Source: Hirudo medicinalis (taxonomy: Eukaryota; Annelida; Clitellata; Hirudinida; Hirudinidae). Taken from it: DNA of 62,249 bases. A program made the position numbers and the translations under genes. Positions 11,901-26,900 of the stretch are shown piece after piece (the first letter of the stretch is position 1; every line of letters begins with the position of its first letter). Under the pieces are notes generated by a model. That model worked only from the letters and a program-made list of their open reading frames with translations, made no database searches and was not told the DNA's origin. Where the stretch lies: contig MPNW01000202.1 of NCBI GenBank assembly GCA_011800805.1, positions 320,147 to 382,395 of the forward strand, in the 5' to 3' direction.

Positions 11901-14900
11901 TCGATTTCGTCCTCGAGAATGTTTCTCGCATTCATAAACGGTTTTTTGATATAAATATGCAGGCATTGCATTGGTTTAATTTTTACTTTAGTACTTCAGG
12001 TTTTGTCTGCCAGAGGAAATGATTGCTTCCTTCAGACAACCTCTTGCCTGCTAAATTGTTACCATGCTTTGATTATATTTGTTGTTTTTGTTCAATAAAG
12101 GCTTAATTAATTAAATTTAAGCTCATAAAACATTGTGAAAGTGTCTCTGATGGTGGGCATAAAGCTCCACATAAGTTAAACTATTCAGCAGATGTTGCTG
12201 GTTTGGCTTGAAATGAGTGTTGCTGTAATAAACATAAGCAATATAAACATTTATGTTTGCACATGTTAACATTGAATCGAACGTAATTACGTGTTCCAAT
12301 TCACATCGACACTCGCTTTATTAGTCAAGTCGTTGGTTATTAAGTTTTAATTCACTCTGCCGGCCGAAGCAGCTCGTCCGAGTAAAAAACTATTTTCTGA
12401 CATTTTGCGACATCTGCTTTCGATGAATGACTGGTAATCGTATGGCTCGAGTCGTTGCAATCATTTCGATCTTGTTATTTCAACTAATTTTAAATTACTC
12501 CTTTATTAAGTTAAAGTTCCTGATTAAGAAAGATAGACAACCGACAGCGCGTCAAAGTAATGCGAGGGTGTTTAGAGATTAATCTGCTTATGCCCTCGTA
12601 ATGATAACCCCTTTATACTTATCCGTCCAATTTATCGTGAATTAAAGGCATTCATTTAAATGATGCTTAACCAGCAAATGCTTTACTTCACAGACTCCAT
12701 GATATTGGTTTAATTTTAAACCCTGACCCTAGGTCTTGTGCATTTTTCTTGCCCTTGACTTAATGCTTATTGCTTAACTTATTAAGTAACTTACAATTAC
12801 AAGTAACTTCGAGTAATAAGAAAAGTTAGCTAATATTTTAACTAATCTGATAATCTCCTTTTGTCTGCATAAATGTCTTGCTTGCTTCTAAAAGCCACTT
12901 TGCATAAATTAATTTTAGAAAGTCGTCCACAGTCCCATAAGTCGTTGCTGGGATCTCAATTAAGGATAACATTGAAACCATCCATTTGCACGGCCGTAAA
13001 CAAGAACGCTCTAGGCCATGAAAACAATTTTACTGAAAATTATTGAGTTAATTGTCTTAAATGCATTTTTATTGTTGTTACAGTTGGACTTGTAAATGAT
13101 GTGCTGTTCAGATAATAATGATTGCTGATTGCCCTAATCTTCCCCGCCACCATTTGCCAGCCTTAAAAGCAGCTATCAAGCTGATGTCATTCTCATGCCT
13201 CAAATCACCACAAATTGAATTTTCTTCCTAACCAATTCTAGATCTTCCCTCAGTATTAATGCCCGTCACCATCATCATTATCGTTGTCCTCATCGTCCAC
13301 ATCATCTTACGCTTACCATTTATTTAATGGATGGGCAGTCAAACAAGAATTCACCATTTTTTTGGCAAGCTCGCATAAGTCTGCATGATCATGATCTTGT
13401 AGTTGCCAAATTCTTTTGAGTGGCTAGGTCTGTGTTAGAATTTTTGTGAAAAAAGCATTTTTTGTGATTGTTGGATTTATAATTGGACTACACATTTTTG
13501 TGAGGTAATTTTTTAGGCCTCTTGTTCATTTCCACAATCATTCCAGTTGGAAGTGGCAAAGAACCTCTTGGATAAACTTGCCTAAAATGATTTTCATATT
13601 TACATCACCAATGTATATCTGTACATTTAGTTATTGAGTATTTGAGTTGAAAATATCAACTTTGCGATGCCATTATTTGTTTGCTGTGAAATCATCTCAT
13701 CATTCCAGGACTTATGTACAACTTATTCGTAGATCTTGTTTTTTGTGGAAGATATGACTTTGAAATTATGGCAAAAAAGTTTGCTTTAAGGATGTTGTTG
13801 TTTTTGTTATTGCTGTTATTGTTATTATTGTTGTTGTTATTGTTGTTGTCATTATTGATATTATTATTCTTCTTAATATTGTTATTATCATTATTATCAT
13901 CATCATCATCATCATTATCATTATTATTTTTATTTGTTCTTTGTTGCATTTTTGCAAAACATGTACTGACCACGTGTCCAAGATGATCCTGTGAGGGGCT
14001 TCTGATAATGCTGGTGCAAGGTTATGATGTACTTTCAGGTGGTTCATAAGAAGACAGCAGCGCAAGAGGACCGATTGAAGAATGCAGTGAAGAACATTTT
14101 GCTGTTCAAGTCATTGGAGGAGGTAATTTTTACCACTTTTACAAACCATTATCAACAGCACCCACACCTAACCTGGTGTGATCGTGTCATTACTCAACAA
14201 CACAAATTTTTACAAATTACATGTCCAATGTTTAGGGAAGGATATGTGTTTGTAAGAGTATATTTTAATTAATCAAATATTGATTTATTTACATTTCATT
14301 AAATGCAGAAACAAATGAAAGACGTGATTGACGCCATGTTTGAGAAGAAAGTGAGAAATTTTGTTCATCTAGTGTTCTGTTACAAGTTCTTTGGTTTTGA
14401 ACATTTAATTAGATTTGTCATGACATCCTTTCATATTTTTGATCCACAAGTACATCACTGATTACATTTGCTTGCCTGGCTCTAACTCTCTGCTTGTTTA
14501 AACCTGTCTGTTATTTTAAACCAAAACTAATGGAAGGTTAGAAAGTCTCCTATCATTCTAATAATATTGATTATGATCTTATGATTTCGTGGTGACAGTC
14601 ATTTTGTGATACAAAAATCTCTCAGCACACCAATGGCATGTCATTAATGTAGCAGAGGGAGGGTTCATCATGTTTATCATTTAACCACCACAAGTATCCA
14701 TGTCACTATCTTTATTTCTATTATTTTATCAGCAGAGCCATCGTCATCATCATCATCATCATTCACTAATCTGATTTTCCAAGCCATCGAATTCCTGCGA
14801 TTTAGCTTCCAAGAAAGAAATCGTTATCGGATTCACTTTGGCAGATTTTAAACTTTGTGTGAAATGTTTGTGTGTTGTTTTTCACAAACACTGTGAAAAT

Positions 14901-17900
14901 ATGACAAGCAGATGAACTTCTAAATCTTTCTAAGTGAAACGCTGATCAATGCATGTTTGTTGCTGAAGTCGTTTCAGTTGTTTCTAGTTCTTTGGGATTC
15001 TTGCTTTAAAGATGTGAAAGTTAAGAAAGCACTCTTAATTATCTGGTTAATCAAAAATTAGCGTTATTTCGTTAATAATAAATTGTCAAACTCTTGAAAT
15101 GTTCAAATCTTTCTAAAGAGATTCATTAGATTGAAAAAAAATGAGTGTCGATTCTTAGATTCGTTGATTAGTTGAAAGGCAGCAGCAATTGAAGCTGAAA
15201 AAGAATTTCCATTCGTCAAAGAGGTTAAAGTGATTTGTGAAGAGAACGTATTAGAGGTTTTACATATGTCACGTTATGTGATAGGAAATTCAAGTTCCAT
15301 AAGTTATTTATTTAATACTTAGAAAAAAAGATCTCAAATCTTTGGAGTTTTTCAATGCAAGTCTCCCCAATCACTGAAGCAGTTCTCCGTGGTCCGTTGA
15401 TTGCATCGGATTGCTGGGGCTGCCTCCATTTGCTCGTTCCTTCCTTGACGAGCCAATGAACTTCTTAATGCCTGCGCGATAGCTTCAATCGCAGGTTTGA
15501 CTTTTGCAATCACCATTTTCGAAGCATGCACATCCGAGTGACTCATTCTGTCAGACGTCTTTTTGAACGACATTTTCTAGAGGAATGAAACTTTTAAAAT
15601 CACGATCTCTCCTCCCTATCGGCAAAAAGCACCTGCTACTTCTCTTTTATATCACCGTCCAATTTTTAGATAACTTTCGGGAGCCCAAGGAACAGAGTAA
15701 AGAAGCGTGAGTGTGTTCATGAGATGGGAGAATGAATTGAATTGATTAATGAACTCATTCGTTGCCGTGTTCTTCGGTTTCGTCATTTTTATCACTTGTG
15801 AGACTTTTTATACTCTGCCTGAACTGGAAGCGATGGTGTCATCCACAATTGTTTTTATTTTGCGTTTAACAACTCGATTGTTTTATTAAATAACTCGAGT
15901 AGTTGGTTAACTGATTATTAATTGAGTTAAGTGATGCTTGGTGTTCCAGGTAAAACCAGGCGAACGGATAATAGAAGAAGGAGACGATGGAGACAACTTC
16001 TACGTCATCGATTCGTGAGTTTATAATAATTTATTTATATTTATGTTAATTTATTCATCTAACTGTCATGACACACTATGGAGAACAACGGTGTTATCGT
16101 GACTAACATAATGAGGACATGTTGTATCTGCCTTCATTATCAAAACAACTTCGTTGCTTTTGGTTGGATGTTTCTATTCAAAACACCAAATGACTGACTG
16201 AATTAATCGGATCTCATTGTCGAGGTGAAGGGATGCAAATGGCAGACGGTTGTATCTGTGATTCCCTCAGAGTTCCCATTATTTTGACCGACATTCGACA
16301 TTCCCGTCATCTCTTCATTTGCATATCGTTATAATGAGGATGTAGAATATAATCCACGACGATTGATGAGACACGATTCTAAATTCTAGTCCATTTACTT
16401 TTTAAGTTCAGGTTATTTTTGTTTTTTAAGCCTCATTTGTTTTTGTCTTTGTTTTTAACAATGGCATTGGCCATCAGCTTTCAGTATTCTTTCATCGCTG
16501 TTAAAATTACTCATTTATGTATCATTGGAATGTTTGTTGTTTGTTTCAGAATTTCGTTTAAAATTGTCTTTGAAAATGAATAATTCGACCCATCTAAGGA
16601 GTCATTTCACATTCTCACGAGCTGGGAAAGCAATCCAGGCACTGACTGATCTAATCGTAACTCATAAATGATTGATGAATGAATGCTTTCCTGAATGGGA
16701 AGGAAAATTGATGACTTTTGTTGATGTATGTTTTCCGGATGTTGGAATTAAGGGGGGGAGAGATGAGCGTTGAGCTGACAAGGAATGAAATGACAGGGAA
16801 TTTCAACTTGAAATAACAAAGGACCAGCGACCAGCGAAGATTGAAAGAAGAAAATGGAAAATGTTCAGAAACCATCCATGGTGGCATTTGAAAAGAAACG
16901 GAGGATGGTATAAAAATATCACCAAAGTAAAAGCGCAATACGACAGAAATTATAACTTCCACTTCCATTCGAAATCATTCAAGCGTAACTTTAATCAGTC
17001 ATCGTTTCATCTCTTCACAGTCTTCTACTCATTATGTCTTCTATTCGTTATGTCTTCATTGTAAGGGTGTCCATCCCCTACACTTTCGTGCACTTTGACG
17101 GCAAGTTCATAGCTGTTCTAGAATTATGACCAGTAACCAGCCAGTTACCAGCAGTAGAATAAGAGAAAGCATCTGCATATTATCATATCTTTTTTTGATT
17201 GCACATTGTTTGTGTCAATGACATTACCTTTTTTTTTGAACATCTGCAATGTCATTCAAATACAGAAATAAACCAATACATAAACTTGGGAGGTTTTCTA
17301 TTAAGTTTATTGAGCAAGTATTCAATGAATAAAACTGAATAATTGAGTTGAGCATTTGTATGGAACTGTAAGATTTGTAGAAACTGGTATGAGATTTTTG
17401 AATCTGAGATGTTATAAACTTAATTTAGTTCTGCAGAGCTGTGTTTCAGAAGATTATAAATATGATTAAATGTAGCAATATAAATTTAGTTATTCTTTAA
17501 TTATTTAATTTAATTATGTGCCAGGGTTATAACATCACAATGAAAACATTGCATCATTTTTATCCTCTACTGAAACATGTTTTTTATTCATGGAAAATCA
17601 AGAATAAAAGAAATGCGTAACTTTGAAAGAATTTCTTCTGTGCTTGGACACTTCATTCCCTTTTCGAAAGCAACCTACGTTCAACCTAGACCTAGGTTCT
17701 GCGTGGTTTATTATCCTAAGGGTAAGACATCATATGACACAAGTCCAAATCATCTTAGTTATGCAACGGACTTTAATCAAATAAATAAATACATCATATG
17801 ACATATATGATCCTAAGACATCGACCAATGCTTCACTGCTGCCTTGTTTGGAGGATCTATCTTGATCATTCCTTGATGGAATAGCTACATGACTTCTAGC

Positions 17901-20900
17901 AATAATAATTATGCTACTAATGAACTTCATGAACAATTATCAACTCCTAGACCACAACTCCTAAGGGTTCGTGCCACGACCATTCAAAACTTATACCGAT
18001 AGCTATCTATAAAATGGTAACAGTTCTATTCTGTTGCAGTTCTGATAGTTTAATTCAATTCGTTAACAATCGAGACATCGTTTCCACAAATATTTGATTT
18101 CATTACGTCGTGAATTCGGTTATTGGAAATATCTTTCATTCTCAAATATTTGCCATAGCTCTCTAATGCCTGAAAATAATGATAAAATAATACCTGAGAT
18201 TGATCACCTCAGCGAGTTAGTCACTCAATTGGAGTCATTCGAGACTCATTTGATAGCAGATTGTAACTTTATAAGCTACCTTAGCCTCACGTTTCCTTGT
18301 GATTAGCAATTTAAAATTAAGAAGGCTTGAAGGGGATGCTTGCGTTCCTCTATTCGAAGATAAAGTGATAGCTGCCAATAAAGATAAGCAAATAATCTAA
18401 CTTGATGAAATGCCGACATCCTCCTAAATAGGTGTTATTTAAATGCTCCAGTAAACGGTTCGGTATTTCTACTCAGGGCTGTTTATCGTTTGAACTATAT
18501 CTAAATATATAAGTATATAAAATTACTTACTATTTCTCCCCAAAGTATTGGTGAGGTCGTTATTGTCAAAAGGGCGTAACGAGTTGATGCAATTAGGCTC
18601 GCTAACTTGAACAGATGACTGGGAATGTTCCACAAAAATTTTCACGCGTCAATTTCCAAGAACCATTACTTTCTTTCCTGTTACTTAAACATTGTTAGCA
18701 GGATGAATGCCCAAATGCTACATTGTTTTTTGAACTTATAAATGTAAGGTGAATAGGGAATGGTAGAAGGTGAATGAAGCATGTTAATTGATTTTTCCTC
18801 ATCTACAGGTACTAATTGAGGCCTCACTAAACAAATTAATAACCCTATCTAAAGATTTTCATATAAAAGTCTGAAGTGAAATGGATAACAGTTAAGTATA
18901 AAAAGTTGTCGGGCGACTATATCTTCACCAAAGGAGGAGGAAATTTGATTAGTTCTCATTACAGGAGCATTTATTTCTGAAATCATTGGTGTGCTAATTT
19001 AAGACTTATTTGAAGTGTGAATCTGCATATTTCAAAAATGTATTTGAAATTTTTATAAATAAACTTGCACCCAAATTTTTTATTCCTTATTTGATGAGTC
19101 TGATCAAGCTCCAACGATTTGTTAAATTGTATGAAAACCGATGTTACAATTTATCACATGACTTTCTTTCAAGTACAGACATCAACAATATTTGCCACAT
19201 TTACACGATGACACTCTGTAACCTTGGTAAAGGTAAACAATTGTGCTATCCACATCACGTCTGATGCCACTGAAACAATAAAATCATTGATCATTTCATT
19301 CCATCATATTGATGTTCAAGGTCAAATAACATTTATTCCCCCTTGGTTGAACTTACCATTAATTTAATATTAATTTATAGCTTTTTAAGGAGACCAAGGT
19401 TAAAAAAGTGATTTTACATGTGAAATATTTGATTGAGTGGTAGTACTTGAAAGATCTTCATATATTGATGAAAACTTTTTCAGAGGGAAATATGAGATCC
19501 AAGTTGGAGGAAAAGTCGTAGGAAGTTACGACGAGCGTGGTAGCTTTGGAGAGCTGGCTTTGATGTACAATATGCCCAGAGCAGCTACAATCATCGCCCT
19601 TACTACTGGATCTCTCTGGGCTATGGTGGGTGTGCAGGGCTATGTGCTGGTATTTTTGACCTGTTGATGAAAATGCACTTTACTGTTAAAATTGTGTTTG
19701 TATATGGAAGCACATTACATTTTTTTATTCATAATAAATGCAATTCATTAATTAACAAATAAATTAAATGTATTTAGATTTTGCAAACTCTGTGCGTGAT
19801 TGTGAGTCATTGTTCTTTAGTTAAGATGTTAAGTAAAATAAAATTTACTCAAGTTCATTTTTACGAATACTGAGCTATTTCAAAAGTAGATTATTAAGAA
19901 CTTTTTATTGAAATGAAATGAATTCGTTAAACAGGATCGTTCAACATTTAGAAGGATAGTGCTCAAGAGCGCTTTCAAGAAAAGGAAAATGTACGAGTCA
20001 CTTTTGGAAAGTGTTCCCATCCTTAAGACTCTCGACGTGAGTAAATGCCAATATTTTTCACTACTGCATGGTGACCTTTGACCCATTCGGTCGTCCGCGT
20101 AAAATGCCATCAATGCTTGATCGTTTTCAAGCGACCTTTCGACAAGTATTTGTGAGCCTGTGAATTACGAGCAAGGAAATAAATTGCAGTTATCAAAGTC
20201 GTCATCACATCAGTAGAAGGACACAAAACAACTCTCCAAAACTTTTGTCATTTAATTTGTTCAGAGTGCAAGGAATGAATGTCAGGGATTTCATCGTACT
20301 AAAAGGTATCAATTCTGCACTTCATTCGTGCTATCACTCCCTCCTTCTGTACTTTCGCTTTCGTGGGGAAGCCTCCATGCGCATCTAATTGGCTCCCGTT
20401 TAAATTTGTATTTTTGTTGCGCCACAACTCTCCAGACAAACTTAAATATTCAAATAGATACTCACTAAAACATGGCTTCATGTTTTCACACTGAAGAGTT
20501 TCCTTTATGGAAACGTTTCATTTGAACTGAGAACATGAGAAGTGATGCACCATGAAAACATACCTGTTACCAAACATTTTTGGGTGTTATATTGAAGTGG
20601 CATTTTAGATATACCTGGATATGTTTCCAGGTATATATGTTTGGCACCTGTCGTCAAATCTTCATCATTCATCCGTTATACTTTCATGCTAATTTGGATT
20701 ATTCAGGTATTATAAGAATATTTTAAATTTTATCAGGTAGTTTTTGCATCAAAAAACATTCAAATCTAATTTACATTTTCCATTTCCTATGAAAAGTCCT
20801 ACGCATAATTGGATTTTTTGTTGTTGACTTTTGGCCTATAATAAAGTCTTGTGGATTGGATGGGGACTTAATGACTTAATGGATGGGGATGAGGATTGAA

Positions 20901-23900
20901 TCTGGGATAGCCAACAAATAAGCCTTAGAGCATTTTTATCATTAAATCTCCCAGAAATAAGGCAATCTAATAAGGCCACTTAGCTTTATCTTAGTCAATG
21001 GAAAGCATATCCATGACATCATCAGTGACTTGTTCTTTCTCATTAACATTGAGAGATCTTCAGAAATTTTATCTTCTCATGTGCTTGACTTCATTCGAAC
21101 AATGAGAGGTTAAGGGAGATTGAATAACCCTAGATTTTTGGGAATGTACATCCGATAATATCGGCTCTGCGCCATTCCTGTTGCCCCCCCACAAGCAAAA
21201 AAAGTTTTCTTTGGTTGGAGGCCCCTGTGCAGTGGCATATCCCGACCATGCCTAAATCCGGCACTTAATCCAGGTTGATATTTTTGGATTGATTGAAGAT
21301 GATGGAGGCAAAAAGAATGAGTAAACAAATGCCTCTGAAGTTACTTTCTTTTTCTGATGATTGAAATAATAATTTTATGTAGTTTTACAAATATTCTCAT
21401 CAAATCAGCCATTTTAATCAGCCTCAGCGAAGAATGTACTCGTTTAAAATAGTATTTTTGTTCATTCCCAGTTAATTATTCTGTTAAGTTATTATGCTGG
21501 ATGTTTTATGAGGAAACGATGTTATTTCATTATTATTTTCCTTATCGATGCTTTCACTGTGTCATTGGATAAGTCATTTGTCTGAGTGCATTTGAGCTTA
21601 ATGCAGAATAAACATTAGATTAAAGTTTCAACATTCCATTTTTTATTCAATTTGAGAATGTCTCAACATCCACAAATCCTAACTCGGACCCAATGCTTCC
21701 AACGATTTGATTTACTTTCGACAACTAATCTTCATGCTCTTATGACGTCAGAATTTGACATTTTTGAAATGCCATGATATTTTAGATTGAAACTTTCAAA
21801 TTGAAACGATTTGTTTTTCAGGCGTACGAGCGCATGAACGTGGCAGATGCATTGGTCAGCAAGACATTCAAGCCAGGAGAAGTTATAATAAAACAGGTAT
21901 GAGTGTGTTTTGATCCGCGTCTAAAAGTAAATTCCATTATTGCATGGATGAGTTTAAGGATGAGTCAGTCTTAACAAATAAAACGTGTTTTACATAAGGG
22001 CGTGTGTTTGGCTTTTATAAACTGCCTTTAAGTTATACTAGGGATTGTTTGTGATCTCGAGGAAATAATCATAAATTTGATTTCCTCCAAGGCATCGTTT
22101 TATTAACTCGGAATTCAAATAACTTTAATCTGTTTCTGGATGTCATGAAAGTGTCACTTCAGGCATATTTGCTAATAACAGTAATAACAACAACAACAAT
22201 AATAATAATAATGATAACGATAACAATAATAATGATAATGGTAACGATAATAATAATAATAACAATAACAACAACAATAATAATAGTAATAATAATAATA
22301 ATATTTGTTCCTTTATTCCTTTGGTATGCTGTGCTATGAGTGAAGCCTCTAGATTGCTAGATTTGTTAGCAAGGGCAACAGTCAAAAGAGGAAATGAATG
22401 AAGAGCTTAAAAGAGACAACTCGGCATAAAAGGGAGAATAGGATGAGACTCGTCACGTTTTTCCAGTCTTCTCATCAAGCTGGACACGAAGATGTTCTTT
22501 GTGTGGAGGACACGCATGTCGTTACCAATTTATCTTATTGAGTGCAGCTTTATTATTATTATAATATCTTTATTATTGTAGAAATTTTAAATTTTGTCAA
22601 TAATTTGAATCACACTTTTGATAATTCCTTCCACATCATTTGGCATTTTATCTTTGGAATGCTGGTTTATAAGTTTAGCGCTTTTTCTCTGCTAAGGATT
22701 CCAACGAAATAAGCTTTCAATAATTTATGTGGGGTTTCCTTCCTTCAACAGAGAGGCAAACAAATTAAGAAGGATTTAGAGGTAATACTGTTGCAAATTT
22801 CATGATCAAATTGACATCCTACGACGTCTTATTTATTTTTATCATTATTTATTCCTTTATTTAATGTCTCAAACTTATGAAACAAACAAACATACAAAAA
22901 CCAGTGCACTGTAATGGAACAGAAAGATTAGTTACATGTCAAAGACTCAGCCACCTCAAAACGCTCGTTCATCGGCATAAATGGAAAGTCATTTTATTGT
23001 CCTTGTACATCTTTATTAAAAGCTTATTATGTCGTTAATAATAATAATAATAACAATAATAATAATAGTTATGTCATTAATATTAATTATTTCGTTAATA
23101 TTAATTACGTCGTTAATATTAATTATGTCGTTTACTTGTAGAATGAATATTCATAAGAATATCATGTGATAAATGAATGCTGGAGGGAGTGTTGGTTAAG
23201 TGCACCTGGGTTGTTTACGACGTGAATTATTAAAATAAATTACACCTTAATTGCATCGTGCCCATCGGCCAAGGGATAATGGCAGACAGCCTTACGACTT
23301 ATTAAAGACGGAGGTTGAATGAGTTTCAATAAGGAAGGAATGATCGAACGGATGCGACGTTTCCTTTAATTCCTTCATTTTCTACTTTTACCTTGCAAGG
23401 GTATTTCATTTGAAAGTGCGCTATTCATCATTGAAAATCTGCTTTTAAGAATTTATCAAGCTTTTCACGCTGAGACTTGCAATGCTGAGAGACCGGAGGA
23501 GCGTGAAACTGAGATGAATGGAAGTGATTCTGTAGGTGCAAATTAGTTTCACCTAGTGTTGTGCCATGCCTTATCGACAGCTAATATTCCACTCCCGATT
23601 GCTCTGAAGTGTTATAAATTTTCTTAATGTTCTGATGAAATGAGAAATTATTTGTGAATTATAAAGTAAAACTTGATAAATCATGTAAAAAAAAATTGGA
23701 GATGAAAAAGTAAGAAATGTCGATTTTCAGAAGAAAAATGATTGGCCTTTGAAATGCGAGTAAAATGTCTGTTAATCGCTGCGTGAGTGGAAATAATTGA
23801 AAGCTTCGCAAGTCCTTCGTTAGTTTTGAAAAGTGATTCATTTCGATATTCGAAAAGAAGAAAGTCTATCGCTGGACCACGCATTTCGCCACAAAGGCGT

Positions 23901-26900
23901 AAAATGAGAAAAGTGTGGAATAAAAGAAATTGAACAACTGTTGAGAATCAAGATTGAGTTGATGGGACGTTTAGGTAGGATTTAGTTTTACTCCAGTTAA
24001 ATGGAAATGCATTCACAATACTTCCATTAACCGAAACTTCTGATTAGAATTGCATTCTTTCTTCGATTAGAGCGGTGTTTCGAATCCAGCAATCCTCAAT
24101 TGAGAAGTCATCATTTCGGAATGTTTCTTATTTCGTTCAACTCATCTAAGTCCGTCTGAATCGAAAAATCCCAAAATGGAAGTTCAGATGGAATCAATGT
24201 TTGCATTGAAAAATTCCTACATAAATGTTCGCTCGCAATTGGTTCGGATTCGTGAAATTGTGTTTCAAGTTTATTAAGAGTCGAGATAATCTCGTATGGG
24301 CAGCACAAACTCTGATGCTTAAGTTTTTCTTAGCAAATATTTGACAAGAGTTTTGATTATTCCTTTATTCCATGCTTTCTTTGATCTGAACTCCCCTTCA
24401 ATAGTGATCTGGACTTTTCCATCTTTTTGAGGAGACGTTCGTGCACTGACTCAATAAGAGAGTCCTCTCATTAAGAAAGCGGTAACCTTTTGTTTATGCA
24501 AGTAACGCCCGATGTTCTCAGAGGAAGGACCGCACATGTTGTTCAGATTTGTGTCCCTGTCGTTTATTCCACTCATAAACATCCCTTAACTTCTCAGATG
24601 CATTTATCGAAGGCTCTCACTGGTTATATATGGTCATATTGGTTATTTTGTGTTACATTTTCTTTTTATATACGAAGGGCGGCTGTCACACTCTTATCAT
24701 CTTCCGAGGTATCGCTCATTTACGTCTCAACATGCCGCGAACGCACGATCGGAGACATGATTCTACAAATCGCATTTCTTTCATTAAATCTGTTAAGAGC
24801 ACGTTTTGCCCGTGGCGGTTTTATCCTTCCTTCTGTTGGCGATATTTGTGCGAAAGGCCTCTTCCGCTCTCCCTTCACTCAACTCTCTAAATCCTCCGAT
24901 ATCATTCTCATCATCATATCAGATCCATGCAACCTTCATTGCTGCATGGATCTGTTTGAATAGGAAAAAGAAACAGGGCTATTAAAATCCACGGTAAAAG
25001 CTCCATTGAATCCTTTTTCCTGCAGATACATCGGGAGTTACAATGACAATGACACCTGACACTTGATTTTCAGTCATTTCAAGTTTTGCTAACATTTTCA
25101 GTTAATAAGAGATTATCGATTCCTAACTGAATTTAATGCCTTTGCATTGCTGGTTAAGTAGGATGGACGATGGTAGATAAATCGTGTCTTTAATATTGAA
25201 TGAACGACATTTAAATTTATTGCAAAACAAGTAATTTTTTTTATTTGATTTTAATGAATTAAAGCCTCTACTACCTTAATGATTATTTAAAATCACTTCT
25301 TCAGGGCGATACTGCTGACTGCATGTACTTCGTCGAAGATGGGGAAGTAAAGATCAGCATGAAGCAGAAGGTTGGCAATCAACTTATGTTCCTCATGTAG
25401 TACCTGTTCCTTTGAGTGGTTCTTCTAAATGGTTTTTTTTTATGTAAATGACGTGATTGTTCACTCTTGCAAAACCTTTTTACTCTGGAAAAGTGGTGTT
25501 GAGTCTGCAGCCATAAAGATTTCTTTATGATCCACTTCCTTCCTGCCTTCGTCAGCGTCTGAAGTGGCACTACGTGTCCCGTAATTACATTCAATTCCAT
25601 CGGTGGACGTTTGTGTTTGAAGGTTTGCAGACTGCGTGCAGTGAATAAATCAACTTATCTTCCATCTACTGACCATCACTCTGTTTGTTCTGATTTTCAT
25701 TCGTTCACTTTAGCTAGTTTTTTTTGAGTCACTAAAACTAACTCCAGACAATACATCGAAGGAGTGTTTACGATGGTGATGAAAATAACGATGATGACGT
25801 TGGTGATGGTGATGATGTTAGTATCTTTAGCCTGAGAAATTAGGGTAGAGATTATTGTAGTCAGAGAGATGAAATAATTTATGAGGAGAGAAAACTGGCT
25901 GAAGTGGCAATATATTAATATTCTCAGGCAATTTGAATGTAAGCCCAATTTTTCTAATCATCTGACCTTCTATCATTTCCGTCTAAGTGAGTACATAACT
26001 ACTGCGTAGTGCGAATATTCTGCGAGGATTATCGATTTAATGCCCCACATCGAGCATCGAAATTAGAATTCCAGTTTCGCAAGACTTTTAGAACAGTTGT
26101 TAACGAAATAACGACTTGAAGGAGGTGACATGAGACATTAATTTAAATGATCAGATTAGACTCTAAGAACGATTCTAAGTCATGGATTCCGAATTGTTTT
26201 CCCACCTGGTGTTAAGACTTGCGAATAATTAATTCCAATTAATTTTCAGGCTGGACAAAATGAAAAGGAAATCACAAAATGTACCAAAGGTTGCTATTTT
26301 GGAGGTGGGTTCTTGTGTCTTGAATGACAGATGCATTTTCTTGTCGAATCGTAAACGGTTTTTTTAAGAATTTTATTGCATCTCTCTTGATCATCGGTTT
26401 TCACGCTCCTCCGAGAATAATTTATTGCGTCTCAATCGGAATAAAAATAGTAGTCACATAATGAGAAACGTTTGAAACAGTCTGACGTCTTAAATTGCAG
26501 AGTTGGCCCTCGTAACGCACAAACCAAGGGCTGCGACGGCCTATGCCATCACCAATGTCAGATGTGCAGGTTGCTCTTTTTCGTGACTAGTTTTAGTGAT
26601 TGAGTTGCTGTGGAGACACTGACATGCGTTTTGAAGTGTTCTGTATTTTTCGAATTTCAAATTTTTCATAAAATCTGAGATATTTCCATCTTAATCATCA
26701 GTTAAGCGAATCATGGACTCTAATTAAGATGCCTCATGAATATGGAAACGTTGTAGGATTGAATAAAATTTTTGTTTTCAGCAAATAATTATTCTACAAT
26801 AACGCTTAATGAATATCAAACCATATTGCCTCGAAGAAATTGAAGTGCATTGGAGTGCTAATAGCCCAGTTTATTACAACTCTGAAATATTTGTATGTTG

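Noticed and set aside
13692..14065. Poly-Asn and poly-Leu frames on both strands
   Set aside because: By-products of the (ATT/GTT/CAT)n microsatellite; only the part from 14039 is coding, as PKA RII exon 4.
22751..22783. Possible extra PKA exon (AG then GGCAAACAAATTAAGAAGG, then GT)
   Set aside because: The two flanking exons already join in frame and match the family without a gap, so an extra lysine-rich insert is not needed.
24490..24963. 157-codon plus-strand frame in PKA RII intron 9
   Set aside because: It begins at a TTG, has no recognisable domain, overlaps another open frame and shows no TATA or poly(A) context; probably chance in a GC-richer patch. Worth a protein search only.
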